Shown: positions 42,700 to 52,545, numbered from the stretch's first letter. The stretch: DNA of 64,000 bases from Diploptera punctata (GCA_030220185.1 JASPKZ010009678.1:1-64000), one strand, 5' to 3'. A program made the numbers and translations. The notes: a model not told the origin generated them from the letters alone.

Positions 42700-42700
42700 A

Positions 42701-42725
42701 ATATATATATATATATATATATATT

Positions 42726-42764
<39 letters not shown>
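42701..42764. repeat. (TA)n and (GA)n microsatellites
   Basis: About 12 TA units, a short bridge, then about 17 GA units at 42731-42764. Confidence 0.9.
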
Positions 42765-42765
<1 letters not shown>

Positions 42766-42804
42766 TTGTTCCAAACCGGCGTGCAGTTAATATGGACCTT
42801 TATT

Positions 42805-43850
42805 ATTATAACCGGTATTCATGTTGAATTGATAACACTGGACTGCAAGTGCAAATAATCTGTCCCGTAAGAAGGCTCAAAATTGTGAGTAGTGGGAGGG
42901 GAGTAAGATAAGAGAGAGATAGGAATGCAGAGAGAAAAATTATTTAATAATAATACGTAATAATAAGAAATGCGCACAATGTGCATGGATCTTTACAGTT
43001 ATTGACACAACTGTGTCAGAGTTTCTTGTCTGCCTGTGCAGACCAATGCATGATACTTCTCGCACCTTTGTTCACAATATTTACATACACACTCATCACA
43101 CGGTTCGTGGAAGTTTATAGTTTTGCATAGTTTATGATGGAAACCATGTACGGCGAATCTTGTGACTGCATGTCTCAGGTCATACCCTCCGCGTGTCCAT
43201 TCTCGGTTGATCATTACATCTGTCGTGTAGAAGTCGTCTGGTATCGTGGATTTTTTGCTCCGCAGTTCCGGTAGTAGTTCCTCGTAGCTTGTCGTGTTAG
43301 GTAGTAGTAACTTTGTTTTCAAATCCTCTGTCAGGAACGTCTCCCTCGCCATTACGTAGACTAGACGGGACGGCGTGTATTTCGAGACCTGTAGAACTCG
43401 TTTAAGGTATCTTGCCTTCAGGTTCTGTAGGTCCTTCAGTTGCCTTATGGTGAGGTATTGCCAGATTAATTCAAGTCCATATGTTGCTGTTGGTAGTACT
43501 TTTGCCTCAAATAGGCGCATTGTTGTATCTAGTGCCAGCTGTGGCAGATGCTTGATATCACCGGAGCTTCGTATAGCTGCTATAATTCTCTCCCTCATAT
43601 GCACTGTGAATGTTGTTCCTGTTACTTGGAGTGTTAGGCCTAGATATTTGTATGAGTTGCTGGTTTTGAGCTTTTGCCCTTTGCATAAGATGAAGTCGTC
43701 CTTCGCTGCTCTGCCCCCTCTTCTGAAGATGACCAGTTCGGTTTCATTTCTGTTCAAGATCATGGCCGTTTGTAGTTCCTCTTTGTTGCTTGAGGTAGAA
43801 AGGAATTAGAATTCAGTTAGCATATCTTACGGAGGAACACATCCGTTGTA
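42805..43850. mobile_element. MITE W copy split by a LINE
   Basis: 42820-42955 (TTGATAACACTGGACTGCAAGTGCAAA..., AGAGATAGGAATGCAGAGAG) and 43790-43850 (GAGGTAGAAAGGAATTAGAATT, GCATATCTTACGG, CACATCCGTTG) are adjacent in the intact copy at 40255-40411. Confidence 0.7.
42956..43806 (-). pseudogene. LINE reverse transcriptase C-terminal part with long open frame
   Basis: Minus-strand frame of 254 codons from an ATG at 43763, open upstream to about 43806. It reads MILNRNETELVIFRRGG, SYKYLGLTLQ, a thumb region LPTATYGLELIWQYL, LKDLQNLKARYLKRVL, and ends with a Cys/His cluster CDECVCKYCEQRCEKYHALVC. The CxxC...HxxxC end is a feature of several LINE clades. No internal stop, so probably young, but 5'-truncated before the catalytic YADD. 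An AT-rich TAATAATAC tail at 42948-42970 marks the 3' end, inside MITE W. Confidence 0.85.
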
Positions 43851-43856
43851 CATTTA

Positions 43857-44252
43857 AACTAGCTAATACCCGGCGTGCGTTGCTATGCCTAAATAAATTA
43901 AATATTAATTAAATTGTATGGTATACGCTGAGACAAACTAAACATGGCGGTTGCTAGTCAGTTATTAATTTCGAATTTCAGGTAAACCTCCACTCCTAAT
44001 TGTCGGATTTTACTTATTTTGGATAATACCTACCTCGTCCTATTTTAATAGGAATTTCTTAGTTTCCGTTGTGAAAATCGAAAATTATGACCGCTAGAGC
44101 GATTTTTTTAAATTTTCACTTCAGGTGAACTCCTACACCTAATTATTTTACACATCGAGGAACCCAATCAGACACGCACAAAAAAATCTAACAAAATCGA
44201 TCTAGTCGTTTAGAAAGAGTAGAGTCACAAACACACGTACGGAAGAATTATA
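43857..44252 (+). mobile_element. Retroposon family Z, single-unit copy
   Basis: AACTAGCTAATACCCGGCGTG start, GATTTTACTTATTTTGGATAATACC, GACCGCTAGAGCGATTTTTT and the end GAGTCACAAACACACGTACGG. One unit only, so the tandem copy at 31.4 kb is an expansion or a different subfamily. Confidence 0.7.
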
Positions 44253-44254
44253 TT

Positions 44255-44375
44255 TTTATTTCAATGCCACCACGTTATAATTTCGACATTCTGGTATTCT
44301 CTCCTGGCATGGCGTTATTGTAACCCACTTCTGAGGTTGGGGCACCTGGAAAGCGGAGTTTCACTGCCCTGATGA
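44255..44375 (-). mobile_element. SINE 3' fragment (family of 10798-11125)
   Basis: The reverse complement carries TATCATATCATCAGGGCAG, CTCCGCTTTCCAGGTGCCCC and CGTGGTGGCATT, matching the SINE 3' half. Confidence 0.6.
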
Positions 44376-44440
44376 TATGATAGGTGATGATGATGGCAGT
44401 GATACGCCAGGAGAGGCCTTAATCCTAAACTTAATAAATA

Positions 44441-44638
44441 TGAATGATAATGATGATGATAATGATGGCCATATGATGTTCGGGGACCGTTCGGCCTTAA
44501 AGTTTCTCCTGACATTTGTCTTACGGGTGAGGAAAACCCCAAAAAAAACCATCACACAGGAAACTTGTCCCGACCGGGGATAGAACTCGGGCCCGCTGCG
44601 TGACAAGCAGCAGGCTACCTCGAGACCATGGCGGTAGA
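44441..44638 (-). mobile_element. SINE family 1 (head half)
   Basis: Head TCTACCGCCATGGTCTCGAGG, B box GAGTTCTATCCCCGG, body TTTCCTGTGTGATGG... and ATC-rich end. The 3' part is missing. Confidence 0.75.
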
Positions 44639-44645
44639 CTGGAGA

Positions 44646-44647
<2 letters not shown>

Positions 44648-44689
<42 letters not shown>

Positions 44690-44690
44690 T
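44648..44690. repeat. (TA)n microsatellite
   Basis: About 18 TA units directly after the SINE head. Confidence 0.9.
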
Positions 44691-44699
44691 ACATACATA

Positions 44700-44808
44700 T
44701 ATGACATAAGAAAAATAAATGCTCGGTCGGGACTTGAACCCGGACCTCTGGATTGATATCCCAGTGCACTTCCGATTACGCCACCGAGAAAGTCTAGTAC
44801 CAACATTC
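44700..44808 (-). mobile_element. tRNA-derived SINE family 3
   Basis: Minus strand: TTTCTCGGTGGCGTAATCGG head, GGTCCGGGTTCAAGTCCCGA B box, then GAGCATTTATTTTTCTTATG. Same family as 42205-42310. Confidence 0.7.
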
Positions 44809-44928
44809 ATTTTTCTTTTCATATATTGTCATTATTACGAGATGTAGTGGGGAACTCGGTCTCCACTGCCATCTGGTAGTTCCTATAACAAGTAAGCAAA
44901 TTAAAGGAGACTATTTAACTCCTGCCCC

Positions 44929-45530
44929 AAATGGGAGTCAATGACCAATCGCATTTCAATGATTTTTTATTTACAGCCAATCACAGTCGTGTTTCGCCTA
45001 GAATTTACCAACTAAAGTTTATCATAATAAAGAAAGCATGTCCTTTTTAACATTCTGAATAGGTCATAGCATTATTTTGCAGTGACTCTCTAAGAAATAC
45101 GGCTACCAGATTGTATATATAGTGCATGAATGTCAGCAGAAAGCGCATGCGAGAGATAATATAAAAACATTTGTAACAATTGATTATACCACAAAAAAAA
45201 CCCACTGTTCGCAATTTCTTAAACGAATTATTTTCCAGAAAAATGACGTTGCAAGAAAAATATAATGGACATATTTACATCATAGGACATCAGAAATGAA
45301 TTAATACCCATGACGTGGTTATAAATTTCTGCACTAGGGTGCATTCTTACAACATTGCGATCCGTTGGCAATAAATAATAGTATGATCTGGTTGCAGTGA
45401 TGAACAAAAGAAGCAAATGAAGCGTACCAATCGTTTTCTCATTGGTTTTCTAACATCGCCGTTTACATTAAATACATAAATATTTTAAAATAACTATAGT
45501 TGAATAAAAGATTGTGAGTAAAAAGCTTAA
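44929..45530 (+). repeat. Repeat Y (copy 1)
   Basis: Starts GACTATTTAACTCCTGCCCC and ends GTGTAAATAGTCC, a short inverted end. Interior blocks: ATGGGAGTCAATGACCAATC, ACGGCTACCAGATTGTATAT, ATGAATTAATA, CAATAAATA.TAGTATGATCTGGTTGCAGTGATGAACA. Two further copies form the inverted repeat at 46760-48108. A minus-strand frame of about 60 codons (45416-45228) has counterparts in the other copies but no known domain. Confidence 0.7.
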
Positions 45531-45544
45531 TTTTATTCGTGTAA

Positions 45545-45655
45545 ATAGTCCTAACAAATGCCACTCTTGATTTCCAAATTATCTAGATAAATTCACTCCT
45601 CACTTCATGAGTCGTGAATTTATCGACAATTTGGAAATCACTCGTGGCATTACTT
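45545..45655. mobile_element. Foldback MITE adjoining repeat Y (copy 1)
   Basis: AATGCCACTCTTGATTTCCAAATT...GATAAATTCACTC is the inverse of GAGTCGTGAATTTATCGA...AATTTGGAAATCACTCGTGGCATT. A copy is at 47337-47440 and part of another, reversed, at 46690-46757. Confidence 0.75.
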
Positions 45656-45716
45656 ATGAATATTTTTACTTCATAGCGGTGACGCTTTATCGGTGTTATA
45701 AATTATTTTTTTATAT

Positions 45717-45895
45717 TGAGCAAGTGCAAAGCTTAATATGACATAAGAAAATAAATGCTCGGACGGGACTTGAACCCGGACCTCTGGATTGATATCAACC
45801 TCTCATGGATTGGTATCAATCCAGAGGTCTGGGTTCAAGTCCCGTCGGAAGCACTTTATTTTTCTTATCATGTCATATTAAGCTTGCATTGCTCG
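45717..45895. mobile_element. Inverted pair of SINE family 3 heads
   Basis: GAGCAAGTGCAAAGCTTAATATGACATAAG...GGGACTTGAACCCGGACC...GATTGATATCAA is mirrored by TTGGTATCAATCCAGAGGTC...GGTTCAAGTCCCG...CATGTCATATTAAGCTTGCATTGCTC. Arms are about 82 bp, the loop about 14 bp. Confidence 0.85.
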
Positions 45896-46535
45896 ATGTC
45901 AAAAATTTAATTATAACACACAACTACTACAAATATACATATATTATATATATATAATATATATATATAATATATATATATATAGATTAATTTAATAATT
46001 TGAATTCCAACCCCTTCAGATATGGAACCCAGGCCTGCTACTCTGAAAGAATGCATCATACCATCTGACCTAGTACGGCGGACTTCACATGATAGAGTAC
46101 GAGATTGGATCATAGAAGATGAATATTAATAAGTTATTTTCCAAGAGTAAATGAATTAAGTTGTATTAAAATATCAAGGCCTTCTGCAAGCTGCAACTAA
46201 GTGGCGAACAAAGTTTAAAGGAGGCGGTGACTTGAATATGGGATGGAATAGTTTCACAACCAATCGTGCTAGAGAGAGACAAGCCCATCAAAGCATGTCC
46301 CAGGAGAAATAAAAGTGCGAGAAAAGTTTGGTCTCTGCTATGAATACCGATATATCCCTCTCTCTTCTCAATTCAAACCAAGTGTTGATAAGGAAGCTAC
46401 CTGTTGGCTATCTTCATTCATGAGTCCGCCACATTCAATTTAATTAAACTTTGTCAAACAGAACTGACATAATGTACATGAAAATGATAATAGCATCTCT
46501 TCCAACACATGTTATACGCGTACATGGACAATCGA
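45896..46535. other. Microsatellite then unassigned DNA
   Basis: TA-rich array at 45940-45983. A short GC-richer block (46020-46105) and 46185-46440 carry no recognisable motif. Confidence 0.4.
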
Positions 46536-46539
46536 TTTT

Positions 46540-46605
46540 GTTCACTCATATACTAATAATGTCCTAATTATCATTATGTTTTTAGAGAAGTAAGTTGAAT
46601 TAATT
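46540..46605. repeat. Fragment of repeat C left part
   Basis: GTTCACTCATATACTAATAATGTCCTAATTATCATTATG and GAGAAGTAAGTTGAATTA match 17110-17175. Confidence 0.6.
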
Positions 46606-46689
46606 AATGTATAACACAATTGTGAAGAGTATTTCATTATATGGTGTGGACATTGAAGCAAAAACACAGAAATAAATTATTAGTCATAA

Positions 46690-48108
46690 GTAATGCCACG
46701 AGTGATTTCCAAATTATCGATAAATTCACGACTCACGAAATAAGGAGTGAATTTATTTAGACTATTTAACTCATGCCCCAAATGGGAGTCAATGACCAAT
46801 CACGTTTCAATGATTTCTGTATTACAACCATCAGAGACGAGTTTCACGAATAATGATCAACGTTAGGATTATCATATAATTAAGGCAAAGCTCCTCCTTT
46901 TTTAATATTCTGAACAGGTCTGACCTGTTATTTGCAGTGACTTGAGCCTATAACAAATACGGCTACCAGATTGTATATAATAGTGCTTACATGTCAACAT
47001 TTGTAGCAATTGATTATAACCACCAAAAAAAGAAACCCTGTTTGCCACTTTCTTAAATGTATAGGACATCAAAAATGAATTAATATACAGATTGATGTGT
47101 TTCATTTTTTCTCCACTAGAGAGCATTCTTACAATATTGCGTTCCTTTGGCAATAAATAGTATGATCTGGTTGCAGTGATAAACAAAAGAAGCAGTAGAA
47201 GCGTAGGCTACCTATCGTTTCTCATTAGTTTTCAAACATCACCGTTTACTTTAAATATAAAAATATTTTTAAATAACTGTAGTTAAATAATGATTTGTGA
47301 GTAAACAGCTTTATTTTATTCGTTAAATAGTCCTAACAAATGCCACTCTTGATTTCCAAATTCTCTAGATAAATTCACTCCTCACTTCGTGAGTCGTGAA
47401 TTTATCGATAATTTGGAAATCACTCGTGGCATTACTTATGAGAATTTGGATATCAAGAGTGGCATTTGTTAGGACTATTTAACGAATAAATTAAGCTGTT
47501 TACTCACAAATCATTATTTAAATATAGTTATTTTAAAATATTTATATACTTAATGTAATCGGCGATGTTTGAAAACAAATGAGAAACGATTGGTACGCTT
47601 CAATTGCTTCTTTTGTTCATCACTGCAACCAGATCAAATTATTTATTACCAAAGAACGCAATATTGTAAGAATGCACTCTAGTGGAGTAAAAATGAAACA
47701 CATCAAACTGTGTATTAATTCATTTCTGATGTCCTATGATGTAAATATGACAATTATATTTTTCTCGAATGTTATTAACTTACCTGGGAAAAAATACATT
47801 TAAGAAAGTGGTTTTTTTTTTTTTGGTGGTATAATCAATTGCTACAAATGTTTTTATATTAACTCACGTATGCGCTATGTGTTGACATTCATGCACTATA
47901 TATACAATCTGGTAGCCGTATATCTTAGAGAGTCAGTCACTGCAAAATAATGCTATGAGCTATTCAGAATGTTAAAAGGAGGTTCTTTCTTTATTATGAT
48001 AAACTTTAGTTGGTAAATTCTAGGCGAAACACGACTGTGATTGGTTGTAAATAAAAAATCATTGAAACGTGATTGGTCATTGACTCCCATTTGGGGCATG
48101 AGTTAAAT
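46690..48108. repeat. 1.3-kb head-to-head inverted repeat of repeat Y (copies 2 and 3)
   Basis: Copy 2 (forward) runs 46764-47335 from GACTATTTAACTCATGCCCC, followed by its foldback MITE at 47337-47440. Copy 3 is reversed: 47446-48108, from GAATTTGGATATCAAGAGTGG through GTTAGGACTATTTAACG to CCCATTTGGGGCATGAGTTAAATAGTC. The arms are the same sequence in opposite orientation with many small differences. The centre lies near 47443. Copy 2 is preceded by a partial foldback MITE (46690-46757). Confidence 0.8.
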
Positions 48109-48111
48109 AGT

Positions 48112-48482
48112 CACAGAAATTGACTTTTTAAGAAGATCGGCAACAATATCAAAATTAGATAAAATAAAAAGTAATACAATAACAGAAACAATTATTGTAG
48201 AAAAGGATATTGTACAAGAGATTGAAGAAACCCAACTAAGATTATATGGACATATGAGAAGAAGGGACACAAAAACAAACAAATAAGTATTGAAATGGAT
48301 ACCTCCTGAAAATGGGAAACGTGGTAGACCAATGCCAACGTGGATAAAGGCAATTCAGACAACATGAAGAAGAGAATGACAGAAGCAGATACACAAGATC
48401 GGGAAGTGTGGAAGAAAAAATGCATATTTTGGTTGAAGATACCTCTATATATAACAGAAACAACCCTGAAATAAATAAAATA
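48112..48482 (+). pseudogene. LINE C-terminal relic
   Basis: Forward frames with stops: FLRRSATISKLDKIKS-like, VEKDIVQEIEETQLRLYGHM, RRRDTKTNK, WIPPENGKRGRPMPTWIKAI (normally GRRxRGRPxxTWxxxI) and DREVWKKKCIFWLKIPL near the end. The LRLYGHM and GKRGRPxxTW motifs identify a LINE C-terminus. It is inserted or joined directly before repeat C. Confidence 0.75.
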
Positions 48483-49000
48483 ATGTTGCATTTACCAGAG
48501 AGACCTTGGTATTCATTAAGCATGTAATTGTCCAACTTACTTCCCTAGGGAAGAGCAGTAATAGACTTAATAATATAAAAAATTACCTACTGAAAATTGT
48601 ATCGAGTAATTTTATTGTATCAGACTTATTTGTCACATTGATAATTCAAATGTATAGTGATTGAACAATTGTTACAATTATTAACATTAGCCACAACATT
48701 TGGTTGATTTTCATTAGTATTTTTCTTATTTATTTCAATATTTTTCTCTACTTTTGAGTAATACATTCTTAAATATTCTGTATACTTTTTCATATATATT
48801 TTTCGACTTTGCTGGTAATAAAAAATGAAACGCAGCATTCGCCGCTTCCTCTGCATCACAATTAATCATAGATGTAATTAATATGCAGTCTGAAACTGTT
48901 ATTTAAAATGTCTGCCACTAATTCAGACAACAATAAACAATTGCAGTTGTTTTATCAACATTCCCTTGCTATCAAACAATTGAACTCTTCAAACCAAGAT
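48483..49000 (-). mobile_element. Repeat C, possible deleted Crypton-type element (copy 2)
   Basis: Pairs with 17105-17690. On the minus strand a frame reads DAEEAANAAFHFLLPAKSKN then IYEKVYRIFKNV (48870-48760), similar in style to the N-terminus of Crypton-type tyrosine recombinases. In a second frame KNTNENQPNVVANVNNCNNCSI (shared with copy 1) resembles their Asn/Cys-rich C-termini. The catalytic region is absent. The assignment is tentative. Confidence 0.4.
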
Positions 49001-49048
49001 ATAAATTCACACGAAATATAAAAACTAAACATAATTATTAGTATAGGA

Positions 49049-49190
49049 GTGAACAATAGTATATTGCGATACAAGTGAGATAAGCACTTGTTACTGATCG
49101 AGAAAAAGTTTGAAAAAACGAGGCGCGCGCCTCGTTTTTTCAATTTTCGAGATCAGTTACGTGCTTACCTCATGTGTATTGCATACTATT
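49049..49190. mobile_element. Palindromic MITE with 34-bp perfect centre
   Basis: AATAGTATATTGCGATACAAG at the left, the inverse of GTGTATTGCATACTATT at the right. The centre 49110-49143 is a perfect palindrome whose half reads TTGAAAAAACGAGGCGC. A related element is at 27052-27198, and the same termini end repeat B. Confidence 0.8.
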
Positions 49191-49645
49191 TTTTGGTCGA
49201 TGTGACTAATTGTTATTAAATATAGTAATAAATGAATTAAAATATTGGTTGGATATAAATGACTTCTATGAGAAAGAAACATTTGGTGATCGGTGCTATG
49301 TAGCTTTTCATTTGTTTTATTATAAGCAAGGATTTTTGGCTGTGGAGACATTTTTATATGTAGTACCGTGATTAGAATATGTTTGATAATTTTATTATGG
49401 AAGGAGTCATGGTAGATGACAGAGAAATTGAAGAAGCCTGGAGAGTGGGATGTTCTGCATTAATTCCGGAAAAGTCTAAAGAAAGGTGCGAGTTAGTGTC
49501 CAAAACATTTAAGAAATGTTTTATTTTACTTACCGAACGTGTACTTTTTGAGTTCATATCAGCATTGCGATTTCTTTTGTTTGCATAGCAACCAGGTTTG
49601 TTGTGGGAACGTTGACTTACTTCCAGTAACAACAATATTGGTAAG
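49191..49645. other. Unassigned DNA
   Basis: Two overlapping frames on opposite strands at 49372-49635 and 49379-49588. The plus-strand one reads DNFIMEGVMVDDREIEEAW and might be a coding fragment, but no family was recognised. Confidence 0.35.
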
Positions 49646-49647
49646 TA

Positions 49648-51595
49648 CGGGGTGAATCATTAATATGGCTATACGTTTGATCGCGTTGTGTGATGAAAAT
49701 ATTACCATTACAGGAAATATGAAATTACCGTTGGAAAGGCAATTATTCAAATTACAACAATCGTGAACCGAAAGTGCGATTTTCGGTTCGCTACTGCAGT
49801 GCCGTTATCCTCCTTGAACAGAAAGATTCGTGAACTATGCCAATATCCCTTCTCTATTCATCTACCCCCACTCTCCTTCTTACCTCTCCTGTTGCGCTGT
49901 TTGTGCTGCGCATCTCCCCTTCTACCTCGGAACGCTCAAATACGCTACGCACATTCTGCCGGAGTGGTCCCCTAGCATCCACTAGTAAAATCATCAAAGT
50001 CCAATAAATATTCTAAATTCAAAATTATTAAATAAGAACAGCTAAATCCGAAAAGAGCCGTTTCTGATTGGAATGCCGACTTGACTTCCCGCTCTTGCCC
50101 TTTTGAGGGTTGGCGGCATCTGTGGCTGTGGCGGTCTTCCTGTTGGCAACTCAGAGGAACAACTAGAACATCATAAAATTCACCTAGAAACTGATTGCAG
50201 GATTGGAATTCCCAACCGCTGAACCTTTGACACTGGACTACGGATAGCTGTCGTTAGCAGAGGATATATATTATTACAATCGAGAAACGAATCATCAAAG
50301 TTCTAATAAGACACAATAATAACAACGACGAAATAATTAAATCACAAGGGCTAAAGAGGGTATAGAAATCCCTAAAGTAGCCGGAAATTGCTGTTCACAA
50401 TTGAATGTTTCCCATCGGTCGAGGACGACTTCCACAAAAATGGATCTTTTCCTTGACGAGAGGGGAAATGACGTGACACAATTTCCAATACGTAGAAGTG
50501 AAGTGAACATTATCATTCGATTGGAACTTTGAGTTGAAACAACGTCGTCTGGAGCACGCGAGTGGCGTGGTTTGAGTTTTGGTCCGGAGGGCCGGGAAAA
50601 GCCACCCTGGCTTGGACTGTTGTATGAATGTTGAGTGAAGTATGACATGGTTTTGATATTAATGATTATTATTTATTATTATTATTTTTGTTTAAATTCC
50701 AGGAATGATCAGTATTTATATTTGTTATACTTTTCTTATACTTCAGACATCTTGTTTACATTAAACATCATTTTTATATACATCCTGGTTAATGTTCAAA
50801 TTATTTATGTGCATGCTGCTGTTTGATATTCCCGTACTGAAACTTACTTATTTAGGAGATCATACTAGCTTCCTTTTTTCCGTCTAGCTTTCATGGTTAA
50901 TAACTATGATACATTCAGTTTAAATAGAATCATAGATTACTCTAGTGTTTTGAGATCTATTGTTGATTTATGTTTAAGTGTTTAGGAAAGAAAGATGAAT
51001 CAATCTTTGCCTCTTATGGGCCCGGGCAAAGGCTTTTGATTAATAACCTTGGATGTTGTGAACTCTACGCTAATATATACAACGGAAACAAAAGACGATA
51101 CACGGCGGCGCAGAGCGTGGTTATCGCCCGCACAATGGAATAAAACAAAACAGGGTAGAACTTACGTCATTAGTCAAACAGGCGTTGAATATGCATCAGC
51201 AAATTACAATTGCTGCATGGGCAATAACGTATGCTAATGATTATGAGGCCGCAAGACGGGTAAGACGTGAGTTTAACGTAACATTGCAGCCGTCGACTGT
51301 GGGGAAGTGGAGAAAACGACTGCTGGAAACGGGAAGGATGCAGAAAATCAAACCTCCTGGAAGGCCACGCATTAGCACGGATGCAGAAACAACGAAGAGA
51401 ATTGTGGAGGCGTTCGACGCTAGCCCACAAAAATCAACCCGCCAAGCTGCACGTGAACAGTGATTTGTTTTCTTTTGTTCTATTGTTGTAATTTGAAGGA
51501 TTCCCTTTCCAATGATAACATCATATTTCCTTTAATAATAATATTTTCGTCACAAAATGCGATCAAACGTATAGCCATATTTCTGAATCACTCTG
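49648..51595 (+). mobile_element. Mariner-superfamily element, 1948 bp, core deleted
   Basis: Left end CGGGGTGAATCATTAATATGGC, right end read inversely CAGAGTGATTCAGAAATATGGC, both continuing TATACGTTTGATCGC and GAAAATATTA. TA flanks both (49646-49647, 51596-51597). Only an N-terminal transposase piece is present, and about 1.2 kb (49830-51050) of other DNA lies inside, partly GC-rich and unassigned, possibly further insertions. Confidence 0.75.
51185..51463 (+). pseudogene. Transposase N-terminal HTH domain
   Basis: The frame (ATG at 51191) reads MHQQITIAAWAITYANDYEAARRVRREF, LQPSTVGKWRKRLLETGRM, PPGRPRISTDAETTKRIVEAF and stops after TRQAAREQ. HTH followed by a GRPR motif is the standard DNA-binding half of a Tc1/mariner-type transposase. 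The catalytic half is missing and the 3' terminus of the element follows almost at once. Confidence 0.7.
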
Positions 51596-51628
51596 TATAA
51601 GATATTAGTCACATCGATCAAAAAATTA

Positions 51629-52536
51629 TACAGGGTGTATCAAAAAATTATACAGGGTGTATCAAAAAGGATGGCGCAAACTTACATGGTTGAAAGTACA
51701 CGATAATAGAAGCAAAAATATCCCAGTAAACATTGGTCCGCAAATGAGCCGTTTGCGAGATAATTATGAATGTATGGTTACAAGCCGCCACTGACGTCAT
51801 TGTTTGTAACATCGTACGTTTCACTCCTTGCGCACTTGAAACCGTCCTATGTTCTTTGCTTACAAAACTGAACATTGCCGAGAGGTGGAGTTGTAATCAA
51901 AGCATACGCGCAGAACATACAGGACGGATACAGTACACAGTCTCAGTTTCGTCTGAGGAGTGTCACTTGTGCTGTGTTGTAGTTACAATGGAACCTTACA
52001 GTAACGAAGAGTATGCGGATATGCATTTCATGTACGGTAGGGCTAATGGCAATGCATGGGAGGCTGCATGCTTGTACCATGAAACATATCCTGATCGAAG
52101 AAAGTCATACATTTACAAGGGTCCATCAGCGCCTGAGAGAAAATGGGGGTTTTGCACATGGCAGAGCAGTAGGTAGGCCTGCTCGCATTACGCCTGAGGT
52201 TGAGGATATGGTGTTGGAAGCTCTCTCCAGGAACCTCGACAAGAAGTTCACTCTAGCAACAAAGTTAACTTCACTTATGGGTTACCTGTTAAAGAAGGTG
52301 AACTGTGAAATGTGAACTAAATGAGATGAAAAATTAATAGTAAAGTCTAAATTTAAATTAATTTGTACTAACTAGGACGATGTTTACAATGAAGTCAGTG
52401 GCGGCTTGTAACCATACATTCGCAAATATCTCGCAAACGGCTCGTTTGCGGACCCATGTTTACTGGGACATTGTTGCTTCTATTATCGTGTACTTTCAAC
52501 CATGTAAGTTTGCGCCATCCTTTTTTATACACCCTG
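51629..52536 (+). mobile_element. Internally deleted mariner-superfamily element with duplicated left tip
   Basis: Left end CAGGGTGTATCAAAAAGGATGGCGC at 51653; right end read inversely CAGGGTGTATAAAAAAGGATGGCGC ending at 52536. The inverted repeats extend about 170 bp (CTTACATGGTTGAAAGTACACG, CCAGTAAACAT, GAGCCGTTTGCGAGATA). The tip TATACAGGGTGTATCAAAAAAT is tandemly duplicated at 51629-51651. The right target dinucleotide is TG rather than TA. Confidence 0.8.
51989..52318 (+). pseudogene. Mariner-superfamily transposase N-terminus (DUF4817-like)
   Basis: Starts MEPYSNEEYADMHFMYGRANGNAWEA and continues LYHETYPDRRK. After a frame shift, GGFAHGRAVGRPARITPEVE and MVLEALSRN follow. HTH plus GRPR region only; the catalytic domain is absent. 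The same N-terminus is found at 30004 and the corresponding C-terminus at 14941-15231. Confidence 0.75.
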
Positions 52537-52545
52537 TGGTTGCAA

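Noticed and set aside
43375..43809. 144-codon plus-strand frame
   Set aside because: It is the complement of the open LINE frame at 42999-43806, which has recognisable RT motifs.
42205..44808. Functional tRNA genes at 42.2 and 44.7 kb
   Set aside because: A and B boxes are present, but the sequences do not fold into complete cloverleaves and share a SINE-like TATTTTTCTTTTCATG tail.
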